A stretch of DNA of 64,000 bases, taken from contig JBGSIA010000100.1 of the NCBI GenBank assembly GCA_041751935.1, positions 1-64,000 on the forward strand, written 5' to 3'. Within the stretch, counting starts at the first letter, position 1; each line of letters starts with the position of its first letter. Below the pieces are notes generated by a model. That model saw nothing but the letters and a program-made list of their open reading frames with translations. It did no database searches and was not told the DNA's origin. Below, in pieces: positions 8,169 to 17,704 of the stretch. The stretch is from JBBSJZ01 sp041751935. Its GTDB lineage: Bacteria; Planctomycetota; Planctomycetia; Pirellulales; Pirellulaceae. The position numbers and the translations under genes were made by a program.

Positions 8169-10443
8169 AGATTGCACTTAAATCAATGATGAGAGGTTCC
8201 GTGCTTTCACCTGCATCCAACAGTTGTCGTGCAATCTTGCTGACTAGGTCTCGCTCAATCACTCGCTGCAACGGTCGAGCACCGAATCGCGAATCGAATC
8301 CGATGGACACTAGCCGATCGACGAGAGCGTTATCCCACTTTAGCTGTACGCGTCGAACCACGAGCGATTCACGCTGAGTCAATTCGGACAATTCTTTCTC
8401 GACGATTTTTCGCACCACTGAATGACCGAGCGATTCGAACTGTACGATCTCGTCGATTCGATTCAAGAACTCGGGGCGAAACTCTTGTTCGATAGCGTGA
8501 CGCACTTCACTGCTGCCGCCATCATTGAAACCGACCGCCGCTGTGCTTCGCGATCCGACGTTACTCGTCATCACGACGATGGCACCACACAAGGTTGTGG
8601 TGCGCCCGAAGCGATCAGTTAAGCGTCCTTCGTCAAGTGCCGACAACAAACAGTCATGAACCTCCTGAGAGGATTTCTCAAATTCATCCAATAACAACAC
8701 CGACATCGGCCGGGCGCGAAGCCGTCCAACCCATGGTGCGACTTCACCACTAGCGCCCATAAGAAATCGTTCGACGGAGTCCCAGCCGGCGTACTCGCTC
8801 ATATCCAAGCGGATCAATGGCTTGTCAGATCGCTCGGCTTGTCCAAATAGATATTCCGCCAGACTTCGAGCCAGTTGTGTCTTGCCGACACCGGTCGGTC
8901 CACAGAACAGCAACGTAGACACTGGTCGACGAGGATCGCAAAGTCCTGCCTTGAGACGCAGCACCACATCGGCGGCGACGTCAACCGCGCCGCATTGGCC
9001 GATGACTTGCTGGCCAAGCCAATCCCGAACATCATCACGTTGCAACGCGTGGGTATCAGCCAACATCACTTCCGGCAATCCGGTTTGTTTGGTGAATTGG
9101 CTTGTAAATTCAGCTGTGGACACTTCACCGGTGAAGGTGTCATCGGAAAACGTTGATAGTTGCTTTGCTTGAGTCAGTTGACGCTTCACGCGATCGAGAC
9201 AGTCACCAATCAATGAAACCACTCCGCGTGGTGGCGATTGATAAGGCATGTAACGCGCGAACAGTCGAGTCACGACCGGCGCCGCCGTTGGATCGATTGT
9301 CAGATGATGATTGCGAGCTGCTTCGCTTAGCATTGCACCGGCGATGTCGAGGGTTTGGTCCGTGGTGAGAGGAGCAACATGCAGCATTTGAAAGCACTCG
9401 GCCCAACCCGGCAGTAGCCGCCGTGTGGCATCAAGTTGTTCAGCATCGGTTTCGGCGAGGATGCGGACCTCGCCGCGGCGAACAAATGGCATCAAGAATG
9501 CAGCGATGCTGTCGGTCGGTTGACAGCCACCTAATCGCACCAAGTCAACGAGTGATGGGACGAGTAACATTCCGCCGATCGACTCGAGTTCGGCGATAAC
9601 CGCTTCCGATCGCTGTTCCCACTGACCGAGATACTGCATTCCGGCGATCAAATTCTCCGCCGAGCTGTGCCACACCAGCGGCGGAGGCGGTGTTTTTCCC
9701 TCGGTTTTCGCTTGTTGTTTCGCTTGAGTTTGAAACATTTTTGCCGCCTGCAGCGCGATCGAAGTCTTCCCGCATCCTTCAGCTCCGACGAGTAAAACGC
9801 TCGACAGCTTCATGGCTGTGAGCAATTCTCCGATATCGTTTTCGCGATGCTTGATTGGTGATGAATGGTGTTTACCACGTCGGCTGGTCAATGGGTCTGC
9901 AACTAGCGATAGCGTCGGCGTAAGATCTTCCTTCTCTAGTTTTTCGGGTGATCGAAGACGCACTCGAACCAATCGAATTTCGCTTTCCAAGGCCGCCGAT
10001 GCGGTCGCCAGATCTCGCGACGACAGGCTTGTGGCAAGTGATCGGACAGCTTCACCAACCAACTTGGACGCCTCATCGATATTTGCACAATGATACTCGA
10101 CTCCATAGTCGACAATGAAGCATTCGACACTGCTGTCGGAATAGAACCCGAGAACGTAGCGAGCCGGGACTTTCATTTCACGACTAGCCGGGAACTGACG
10201 TTTGCCGTCACGGTACAACAGGCGAACTTCGACCGTCGTCTGACGCAATTCATAGCGTTCGATGCTTGGCCAACACACATCCGTCGCTCGCTCACCTTGT
10301 TTTCGCAAAAACATTTTCACTTGGCGAAAACATTCGGCAGCCGTCGATGCCGCGACGTCCGCTTCTGGTCCGTCGATCACGCGAGCGGTATACAAACTGT
10401 CGGAATACTTGGTCACCAAGACTGGAACTAACGAGCTGTTCAT
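8167..10443 (-). CDS. Clp/HSP100-like double AAA+ ATPase, third of three
   Basis: 758 residues. Residues 1-165 form a beta-rich N-domain that is not the Clp_N repeat. First ATPase domain: Walker A GAEGCGKT at 220-227 and pore-loop motif QYLGQWEQR with Tyr271, but the Walker B position (LLVPSLVDL, near 293-301) lacks the acidic pair, so hydrolysis there is probably lost. Second ATPase domain: Walker A GPTGVGKT at 515-522, Walker B LLLDEFEK with Asp586-Glu587, sensor-1 MTSN with Asn628, arginine finger in NRID (Arg662) and sensor-2 GARPLQR with Arg723. The tripeptide VGF at 637-639 sits where ClpC carries its ClpP-docking loop. There is no middle coiled coil like that of ClpB. The start overlaps the previous gene by 4 bases. 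Probable role: protein unfolding or remodelling, possibly feeding ClpP. Confidence 0.85.
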   Translation of the reverse strand: MNSSLVPVLVTKYSDSLYTARVIDGPEADVAASTAAECFRQVKMFLRKQGERATDVCWPSIERYELRQTTVEVRLLYRDGKRQFPASREMKVPARYVLGFYSDSSVECFIVDYGVEYHCANIDEASKLVGEAVRSLATSLSSRDLATASAALESEIRLVRVRLRSPEKLEKEDLTPTLSLVADPLTSRRGKHHSSPIKHRENDIGELLTAMKLSSVLLVGAEGCGKTSIALQAAKMFQTQAKQQAKTEGKTPPPPLVWHSSAENLIAGMQYLGQWEQRSEAVIAELESIGGMLLVPSLVDLVRLGGCQPTDSIAAFLMPFVRRGEVRILAETDAEQLDATRRLLPGWAECFQMLHVAPLTTDQTLDIAGAMLSEAARNHHLTIDPTAAPVVTRLFARYMPYQSPPRGVVSLIGDCLDRVKRQLTQAKQLSTFSDDTFTGEVSTAEFTSQFTKQTGLPEVMLADTHALQRDDVRDWLGQQVIGQCGAVDVAADVVLRLKAGLCDPRRPVSTLLFCGPTGVGKTQLARSLAEYLFGQAERSDKPLIRLDMSEYAGWDSVERFLMGASGEVAPWVGRLRARPMSVLLLDEFEKSSQEVHDCLLSALDEGRLTDRFGRTTTLCGAIVVMTSNVGSRSTAAVGFNDGGSSEVRHAIEQEFRPEFLNRIDEIVQFESLGHSVVRKIVEKELSELTQRESLVVRRVQLKWDNALVDRLVSIGFDSRFGARPLQRVIERDLVSKIARQLLDAGESTEPLIIDLSAI

Positions 10444-13400
10444 TGTGGTGACTCCGATGTGTCCATAAAGACCTCATGGCCATCAAGACCACGGCGACTC
10501 AATTTGAGCAGATCAACAATGTGTCGGATTGTAACGCGACCATTGACAGTAGCGCCGTTAAGAAGATCGACTTGCCGACTCTCCACATGCAGCAAACGTC
10601 GGATCACAGGCACGGGAGAATCGGCTTGTTGCTGGCGGCAGCGAGTGACCTGCGTTGCTAGTGGCTCGTCGTCCAGCACTGGCGCAATGGCAACCGAGCA
10701 CACGCTCAGGCCACCGTGACTGTCGACCAGCATCCAGCCGCCTGTGAGCAGTTCGAGAATTTCATTGGCCATTGCACCGGAGATACAAAATCCCGACTCC
10801 AACAAACTGCGATTGTCGTGATCGCCCACCAAGTCACAGTCGAATCCCTCAACGTCAGTGACGAATGATCCGATGGCTGACCCGATGATAAAGGGTACCA
10901 CCACGTTCGGTTTGCCCAATCGATGTTCGTCGACAAGCATTTTGTTGGCATCACCGATCCAACGGAGTGTTAGTATCCACTTGTGTGGAGTCCCGCGATA
11001 CGCAAATTGACGTCGCAGCTTGATGATCGCATCAATAAGTGAATTTCGCTGGGCATCGATTTCTGTGGCGACGGGAACTTCATGAGACTCCTTGAGGAAT
11101 TCCAAAATGTCGTCGATTGCTTGCGAATCCTTGATACTCCATCTTGGCTGCGATTCTCGCGAAAGTGTGACTGGCCCAATTCCCTTACCGGCATGCACTG
11201 GCGTCGTAGGCGGTCGATCCAGTCGCAGAGCGCTCTCGCGTTGCACCAGCGCTCGCAAACGGTCTTGGCAGTCATGCAAGCTGTCCCGCAGCATCATCGA
11301 CTCCAAGACTGCTGGATCGACACTTTGGCCCGTGTATTCAAGCGATACGCGTGCATCGCCGATCTTTGTCGAAAGATTCTCAAGTTGGCGCGTCGCCCAC
11401 TCGCGAAGTGTGTGATGATCGGGTAACAGCGGCGGCGTCGCCGGGCTGAGCAACTCGATGCGCTGCATCTCCACAGCGACACGTTCATCGACGACATGTA
11501 ACCGAAGCAACATCGGCTGGTCCGATGTTGTCGCCGCAAGCGCTCGGGCTGCTGGTTGAATGAGGTCTCGTTCAATGCGTCGCTTCAGTGCACGCGCTCC
11601 GAGTGTGGGGTCGTAGCCCTGGTCAGCAGTACGCGCAAGTGCATCGGGGTCGACGTCAACCAATACGCTACGTCGTTGCAGTCCATCGCGATGCAGAATC
11701 TCGTCGAACTGCATCTTGGCGATAGAGTGGATTGTTTCTCGCGATAGTCGCTGGAAGTGCAGAACGGCATCGATACGGTTAAAGAATTCCGGTCGAAAGA
11801 AGTCCCGTACCGCCTTGTCATGGACCGTAGCGACAATCGCTGGATCCTCGACATCGGCGAATCCTTGGGCACGTCCGCTGCGACGAGTTCCCAAGTTACT
11901 TGTCATCAAGATCAACAATCCGCTCAGGTCGACGGTTCTGCCTCGCGCGTCACTCAGCCGGGCCTCGCCCAGAGCCTGTAGCAACACATCCAATACCGAC
12001 GGGTGTGCCTTCTCAATTTCATCGAGCAATAGCACCGCGTGCGGACGGCGTCGCACCGCAGTTGTCAGCAGCCCATCGGGAGCTTCAAAGGTTCCGATCA
12101 ATCGTGACGCAGCCGCTGGCGAACTCAATTCGTTCATGTCCAGGCGGATCAAACCGCTTTGATCAAACAAACAATTCGCCATTGCCTTGGCCAACTGTGT
12201 TTTTCCCACTCCGGTTGGACCGACCAATAAAAACGTGCCCAACGGTCGTGTCGTATCGTTCATTTTTGCGGCAGCGACCAACACACAATCGATCAATTGA
12301 CGGACTGCGTCGGTTTGGCCAACGACATGCTCTCGAATTTGAGCCTCAAGCGATTCGCGGGTGATCTTGGCCCGTTGATCGATCATCGAAGCGCTCAAGC
12401 CGCTACGAGAGCGGAACTCAGCAATGGCATCGGCCCGCGAAATGGTTTGGTGGGCCGACTTGCCCGCTAAGCGAATGAGCGCGCCAGCGGCCTTGCCCGG
12501 CAGGACGCTTGAACGTTCGAATCGATCGTACATGGATACAACTTCGGGAATCACGTCGCTGTGGAATTCGCATCGGTGGCGATCTTCCAGTTGGCGACGA
12601 ACTCCTAACAGAATTTCCATCGACGCTTCGGCTGTCCGCGCCTGGGTCGGTAAGACGAGGAAACGATCAGCAAACGTTCGATCGCGTTCCTGTAGAATCG
12701 ACCACGCCTGGGCAGTCATCTCGGCAAGAATACGCACGGGGCGAATTTCCAACTGGGCGCGTAGCATATCGGCGACACACATCTTGCTGTCGCGTGTTTT
12801 CCCCGCCTCGTACAGACCCAACAGGTCGTCAAAGTAAAGCACGTGATCATAGCGATACGCGTGCCCGAGAATTGACTGTACTCGCTGTTGCCATTGACCC
12901 AAGTAAGACATTCCACTGATCAAACGAGCCGGTGACAAATGCCAAACCAATCCGTGGGTCATGGCGCGTTTTCGCTTCAGTCGCCGGTGTACGACGCCTT
13001 CAATTCGAGCCGTTTTCCCGCTGCCCGACGGACCGACCAGCACAACTCCGCGTCGATCGGCAACTTCGAGTAGGCTTGCTAGACGTCGTACGTCTTCGTC
13101 CACACCGATGGGCTCGACTAACTCACCTGCACTGAGCCAACTCAAACAGCGGCCGACTTGTTGCAATTGGGCACCACCATCGGAGACGTCTTCGCCGCCG
13201 AGCAATGCACGTAGAGGGTCTACCTTTTCGCGTGGCCCGCGACGAGGAATGAGATCGATCACCAGTTGGTCGACCCAAGCTTTGCCGTTGGTGCCGTGTC
13301 CAACGACCGAGTAGTTGGGATTCGATTTGCGAAGCTGACGGAAATGTGCTTGATAGACATCTGTCGCCCGCTGTAGGAGCGATTCGCCTTTTTCAATATC

Positions 13401-13751
13401 AAACCAAACGTCGGGAATCGTTGGCGAGAAAACGATGTTGCGACCGTGTCGCTGGACGGTCACCAACAGCACGTTAATGGTTGCAGTGATGTCGCGCAGG
13501 TCCAAATGCAACTTAAGCGACTTGGCGTCAATCGGCTGGATGTTGTGCCATCGCAAGAGAGGTTCATGTTGCGAGCCCTCGGCAAGCAACGACAAATCGC
13601 TGCGTAGTCGCAACGATAGTTTCGCTAGCACGCGACCAAGTTGGTCGCCACTGACGCGCGGCGTCGTGTGATACAAAGGTTGTGCAACGATCGATGCTCC
13701 GGCACTTTCGCCACGCGACGATTCGACGAGTATGGGGACGACGATTCTCAT
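10440..13751 (-). CDS. Clp/HSP100-like double AAA+ ATPase, second of three
   Basis: 1103 residues. N-domain about 1-200, beta-rich and starting with a strand (IVVPILVES) similar to its two neighbours. First ATPase domain: Walker A GPSGSGKT at 240-247, pore motif SYLGQWQQR with Tyr283, and VLYFDDLLGL at 304-313. This is the only one of the three with acidic residues (DD) at the first Walker B. Second ATPase domain: GPTGVGKT at 511-518, Walker B with Asp577-Glu578, Asn619 in MTSN, Arg659 in NRID, Arg720 in GAR. QGF at 629-631 occupies the ClpP-loop position. Residues about 780-1103 are an extension beginning with likely coiled coil and ending in a mixed alpha/beta region I cannot name. One base separates it from the upstream gene and it overlaps the next by 4, so translation is probably coupled. 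No ClpP gene is in the window. Confidence 0.85.
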   Translation of the reverse strand: MRIVVPILVESSRGESAGASIVAQPLYHTTPRVSGDQLGRVLAKLSLRLRSDLSLLAEGSQHEPLLRWHNIQPIDAKSLKLHLDLRDITATINVLLVTVQRHGRNIVFSPTIPDVWFDIEKGESLLQRATDVYQAHFRQLRKSNPNYSVVGHGTNGKAWVDQLVIDLIPRRGPREKVDPLRALLGGEDVSDGGAQLQQVGRCLSWLSAGELVEPIGVDEDVRRLASLLEVADRRGVVLVGPSGSGKTARIEGVVHRRLKRKRAMTHGLVWHLSPARLISGMSYLGQWQQRVQSILGHAYRYDHVLYFDDLLGLYEAGKTRDSKMCVADMLRAQLEIRPVRILAEMTAQAWSILQERDRTFADRFLVLPTQARTAEASMEILLGVRRQLEDRHRCEFHSDVIPEVVSMYDRFERSSVLPGKAAGALIRLAGKSAHQTISRADAIAEFRSRSGLSASMIDQRAKITRESLEAQIREHVVGQTDAVRQLIDCVLVAAAKMNDTTRPLGTFLLVGPTGVGKTQLAKAMANCLFDQSGLIRLDMNELSSPAAASRLIGTFEAPDGLLTTAVRRRPHAVLLLDEIEKAHPSVLDVLLQALGEARLSDARGRTVDLSGLLILMTSNLGTRRSGRAQGFADVEDPAIVATVHDKAVRDFFRPEFFNRIDAVLHFQRLSRETIHSIAKMQFDEILHRDGLQRRSVLVDVDPDALARTADQGYDPTLGARALKRRIERDLIQPAARALAATTSDQPMLLRLHVVDERVAVEMQRIELLSPATPPLLPDHHTLREWATRQLENLSTKIGDARVSLEYTGQSVDPAVLESMMLRDSLHDCQDRLRALVQRESALRLDRPPTTPVHAGKGIGPVTLSRESQPRWSIKDSQAIDDILEFLKESHEVPVATEIDAQRNSLIDAIIKLRRQFAYRGTPHKWILTLRWIGDANKMLVDEHRLGKPNVVVPFIIGSAIGSFVTDVEGFDCDLVGDHDNRSLLESGFCISGAMANEILELLTGGWMLVDSHGGLSVCSVAIAPVLDDEPLATQVTRCRQQQADSPVPVIRRLLHVESRQVDLLNGATVNGRVTIRHIVDLLKLSRRGLDGHEVFMDTSESPQ

Positions 13752-13752
13752 C

Positions 13753-16700
13753 TCATTCCTCCTGCAGCTCGCTCCACACTCGCCGTTCGGTCTCGCTCAG
13801 AATCAGCGGCCGCAACCAAGTCCCCAACCGATCCATTTTTACTTGTCGATCGGGTCGACGCGTCAACTCTTGTGCCAGATCCTGTTCCAGGTCGTACGCT
13901 CGTCGCGGATGTCCGGTCAGTTGAAAATCGCGTTTCGGCAACCAGTCCGGAGCGATGTATTGGACTGGCATGCTCGTATCGACTTGGGCCAGCAAGGCGC
14001 ATTGGTCACCGGAGGAGGAGCTACGTTTGAAGGAATGAATCCCCGCTTCGCCATTCATCAACATCGCCGCGTGTGTGCCACGAAACGTTAGCATCAGTGC
14101 CAATGTGTCCTCGGGGGCGCGCGTCAACGCATCGGCCTTCATCAAACGATAAGCGGCCAGAGAACTTCGCGAGAACATATTGCGAGTTTCGGAGAACTGG
14201 ACCACACTTCGCACTTCGAAGGCTTCCAATTGTCGCAATGCCTCGGCTTGCCGTGTTTCCGATTCCGTCATCACGCGGAACGCCGGAGACTCGGCCCAAC
14301 CGTCAGTCGTGATTCGCTGATCGCCCTCTTGACTACCCGCTCGTCGTAACAGGGCGTGTGCTTGAAAGTTCCAGTTCTCCTCTTTTGCCATCTGGCGATA
14401 GGCCCGCAACAGAACTTTCGCGGGCTCGAAATTTGGCCCAGACAAGACGATCGTTATGCGACTGGTTTCGCCAACAAATGCGGATTGTAAATCGCAAAGT
14501 GTTACCCAAAGTCGTTCTTTGAGCGTTGCAGCGTTTTTCTCCGCAAGCAAGAAATCGAGTGATTCGCCGCGATAGTAGCGTGCCCACCAGTGTGTTTCCG
14601 CTTGCTCAATCTCGCTAGATAATTGGTCCACGCTATCCAGTCGTTCTTTGGTTCGCCGACAATCCTGGCCCAAAGGACCATACCGCAACTGATCGCGATG
14701 AGCCCGGCCTTGAGGCGTGCGCAGTTTGCTCTTCAATTGTCGTTCGAGCAGTGTATGGTGGTTTCTCAGTCGTCGCATTAAATGAGATCGGCTGAGAGCT
14801 TGGCTTTTGCGACGTAATTCAGAGAACGATTCGAGCGATGCCAGTAGCAGGTGATTGATGCTGCGCTGCGACTCCTTGCGGACCACGTCGACCACGATGG
14901 ACGCATCCTTGGCATTGTCCTTATTCAGGCGGACACTTGCTTGTAGATCAAAGCGGCGACCGTGCTCACAAATGGCTTCTGCGAGAGGGACGACAACGTC
15001 GCGTCCTACCTGACGCGCCAGTGGCCGCGCCCCGTACTGAGGTTGGTAGCCCTTGTTTGCTAAGTAAGGCACAACGTCGGGATCGTCGAATTGGATCGCC
15101 CCAGAGTGACGACGCCAACCATCTCGACGACTCAGTTCATTCAGTCGAATTTCTGTAATCTGGCGTATTGTCGCTTCGCTTAGCGGAGAGTAGTGCAAAA
15201 TGCGATCGATACGATTGAACATTTCTGGTCGCAAAAAGTCTCGAACTTGACGTTCGAAATGATTGCGATAGCGGTCATCGGTTTGTGTGTCAGCTAAGCC
15301 CAACGGAACCGCACGAAAGGACTCCACGCCCAAGTTACTTGTCATCATCACAATTGAATTGCGGAAATCGGCCAGTCGCCCTCGACCATCGCTCAGTCGT
15401 CCTTCGCCGAGCACTTGCAACAACAAATCGAACACCGACGAGTGGGCCTTCTCGAATTCGTCCAACAGCAGTAATGAAAACGGTTGAGCACGCACCGCAG
15501 CTGTTAACACGCCTTCTTCATGGAATGAGTCACCGATTAATCGTCCAGCCGACGCAGGGGTTGAAAACTCAGACATGTCGATTCGCACCAATCGCGAAAC
15601 GTCACGATAAATTAACCTTGCCAATGCCTTTGCCGTTTCAGTCTTGCCGACTCCGGTGGGCCCAATGAGCACCATCGACGCTAGTGGTCGATCGCCTCGC
15701 GAAAGGTCCGCCGCGATTGTAGCGATCAGATCCACCAGGGTATGAATGACTTCGTCTTGACCGAGAATTTGCGTTCTCAAGTCCTGTTCGATCCGAGCCA
15801 AATCAGGACGAACGGCATCGTCGATCAAGAATCGCGGCAAGCCGGTTTGACGCCCAAAAGCTTCGATTACTCGCGCCGCGTCAAGCGTTTCTCCGGCGGA
15901 CAATTCACTCATTACGCCGTGAAAGAACGCGAGCGGTCGCCCCGGCGCAGCGGCGTCGGTGCGAAATCGTCGGTGCAAACGATCAAGTTGGACAAGTGCC
16001 TCCGGTGTAACCGTTGGTAGTTCATCGGCAGTGACAGGTTTCTCGGTCTTAGGTCTTCGAGTGGATCGATCGATATCATTTCGACGTCGGCGTTTCTTTT
16101 CGCGATCCATTCGGATTCGAGCCGACACATCCTGCGGTTTCCATGTCGTGGCGGCTTCGAGCAATATTGAACGAACGGCTGCCGCCGAGGGTTCTTCGAT
16201 GCGTAGGACCGTTAACGCTGCGATCGCGCGCGGCTCAAGTCGTGTGATGCGTGTCAGTTGCTCCGGCGTGCACTCAAGGACGCCTTGTAAGGAGCCATCG
16301 GCCAATCGGGGTGCCAACAAGGAGGCACAACCACCGCTGCCATCGTTGCGTCCCGATTCACAAAGCTCTACCAAGTTTCCCAAGTGAACGATCGCGTGTT
16401 GCTGGCGGGCTTCGTTTGCCATCCGCAAGCATCGCTGCTGCCACATTCCGTATCCAGTCTGGCCGGAAATCAATCGCGAACCGTCGGTCGCCCAACAAAC
16501 TCGCGTGGCCAGTCGACCGCCACCGATGCACGCCTCGCCGCGACGACGTACCCATTCGTGAAAGATTGCCGTCTTGCCGACGCCCGATGCGCCGACCAGT
16601 AACACGCTTCGAGGTGGCGAAGCGGATAACAAATCACCTAGCTCGCGGACCACGTCCTCGCGTTCATATGCCGCTCGCAACGACGTTCGTTTCAGGTGTG

Positions 16701-17286
16701 TCGCCACCGTTCGCAGGGTTGGCGCGTTTTGGCGAGGCTGTTCGTCATTCTGACGGTTGCGCTCGATCGCTGTTTGCAGAGGCAATTGCATCGTGTGAGA
16801 ACGCAGTTGCAAGTCATTCACCAAAATTAATTGCGTCAGTTCACGTAGTGACCAGAGTTTGCGGCGTCGGACGGCGGAACGAACTTGATCTTGCACCAAA
16901 TTATCAAGATCCTCCTGTGCCACGGCGAGTACCGACAAATCAAGTGCCGGAATATAGATCATCCGCATTGATAATCCGCGATTCCAACTAAAGTACTCGA
17001 TCGACAGCGTCACGGATTCACGCCAGGCATCAATTCGATCATGCGGTGGCTTGAATTCGATCGAAATGCGATGTTTTTCGATGGGGGCAAGCACTGCGGC
17101 GGCAACGACATCCATGCCGACAATTTTTTGGGATTCACTACTAAAATGTCGGCGAAGGGTACCGAACGCTGCTTCCTCGCTGCTCGCCGCAAAGGAATAT
17201 TGCGGTTGTCCGAATGGACGAACGAGCTTTAGACCGCCGACATAGGCGACCACAGCCGGTACGTCGATGGAAAGAAGTATTGGCAT
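13753..17286 (-). CDS. Clp/HSP100-like double AAA+ ATPase with C-terminal extension, first of three
   Basis: 1177 residues. N-domain about 1-190. First ATPase domain: Walker A GASGVGKT at 232-239 and pore motif TGYGMWQQR with Tyr279; the Walker B place (IVHLGNLVEL, near 299-308) has no Asp-Glu pair. A basic linker at 394-415 (KKRRRRND) precedes the second domain: GPTGVGKT at 542-549, LLLLDEFEK with Asp609-Glu610, MTSN with Asn651, LGL at 662-664 in the ClpP-loop position (E. coli ClpA uses IGL), Arg692 in NRID and Arg753 in GARPLAR. Residues about 805-900 are Arg- and Gln-rich and probably coiled coil. Residues 945-1085 recall the PCRF region of peptide-chain release factors: a strand, a helix like LLRAYRQMAKEENW, and later GTHAAMLMNGEAGIHSF. 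No GGQ motif is present. It heads the three-gene cluster. Confidence 0.85.
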   Translation of the reverse strand: MPILLSIDVPAVVAYVGGLKLVRPFGQPQYSFAASSEEAAFGTLRRHFSSESQKIVGMDVVAAAVLAPIEKHRISIEFKPPHDRIDAWRESVTLSIEYFSWNRGLSMRMIYIPALDLSVLAVAQEDLDNLVQDQVRSAVRRRKLWSLRELTQLILVNDLQLRSHTMQLPLQTAIERNRQNDEQPRQNAPTLRTVATHLKRTSLRAAYEREDVVRELGDLLSASPPRSVLLVGASGVGKTAIFHEWVRRRGEACIGGGRLATRVCWATDGSRLISGQTGYGMWQQRCLRMANEARQQHAIVHLGNLVELCESGRNDGSGGCASLLAPRLADGSLQGVLECTPEQLTRITRLEPRAIAALTVLRIEEPSAAAVRSILLEAATTWKPQDVSARIRMDREKKRRRRNDIDRSTRRPKTEKPVTADELPTVTPEALVQLDRLHRRFRTDAAAPGRPLAFFHGVMSELSAGETLDAARVIEAFGRQTGLPRFLIDDAVRPDLARIEQDLRTQILGQDEVIHTLVDLIATIAADLSRGDRPLASMVLIGPTGVGKTETAKALARLIYRDVSRLVRIDMSEFSTPASAGRLIGDSFHEEGVLTAAVRAQPFSLLLLDEFEKAHSSVFDLLLQVLGEGRLSDGRGRLADFRNSIVMMTSNLGVESFRAVPLGLADTQTDDRYRNHFERQVRDFLRPEMFNRIDRILHYSPLSEATIRQITEIRLNELSRRDGWRRHSGAIQFDDPDVVPYLANKGYQPQYGARPLARQVGRDVVVPLAEAICEHGRRFDLQASVRLNKDNAKDASIVVDVVRKESQRSINHLLLASLESFSELRRKSQALSRSHLMRRLRNHHTLLERQLKSKLRTPQGRAHRDQLRYGPLGQDCRRTKERLDSVDQLSSEIEQAETHWWARYYRGESLDFLLAEKNAATLKERLWVTLCDLQSAFVGETSRITIVLSGPNFEPAKVLLRAYRQMAKEENWNFQAHALLRRAGSQEGDQRITTDGWAESPAFRVMTESETRQAEALRQLEAFEVRSVVQFSETRNMFSRSSLAAYRLMKADALTRAPEDTLALMLTFRGTHAAMLMNGEAGIHSFKRSSSSGDQCALLAQVDTSMPVQYIAPDWLPKRDFQLTGHPRRAYDLEQDLAQELTRRPDRQVKMDRLGTWLRPLILSETERRVWSELQEE

Positions 17287-17704
17287 GAAGTAAAAATAGC
17301 GGTGGCTGACGAAAGGTTGGCTGCAAAGCGAGAGACGGCAAGCAAAGATACGGTTCGCAGTGAATTATCGGCGAAACATGTCTTTCTGGATAGCATCTAA
17401 CCAGCCCTTCCTGCACAGGAAACAGCCACGTCCCTGGAATTAAGTCTAGCGACAACCAAGCTCAGAAACTTACCAAACACGAGAATTCCACGAGCGATAC
17501 GGTGGAGTCAACGCGCCCGAGTGACCAGGGGCGTACGGTGGACCAGAGAAAATCATCACAAAAAATCAGCGAGGCGACAGTTCCCATCCCCTGCTCCCCG
17601 AATTCGAGTGGCGATTGATTCCGTTAGAGTCCGATCGCGGCGAATGTTCATTCGCCGGTTTTTCGATGACTACGTAAATCGGTCGCCGTTGATTGAGGGA
17701 TGTG
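17287..17704. other. intergenic region upstream of the AAA+ cluster
   Basis: 418 bases between the thioredoxin-protease gene and the first AAA+ gene, both minus strand. Short frames here have no family features. The length suggests the AAA+ genes have their own promoter, but no clear -35/-10 pair stands out. Confidence 0.45.
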
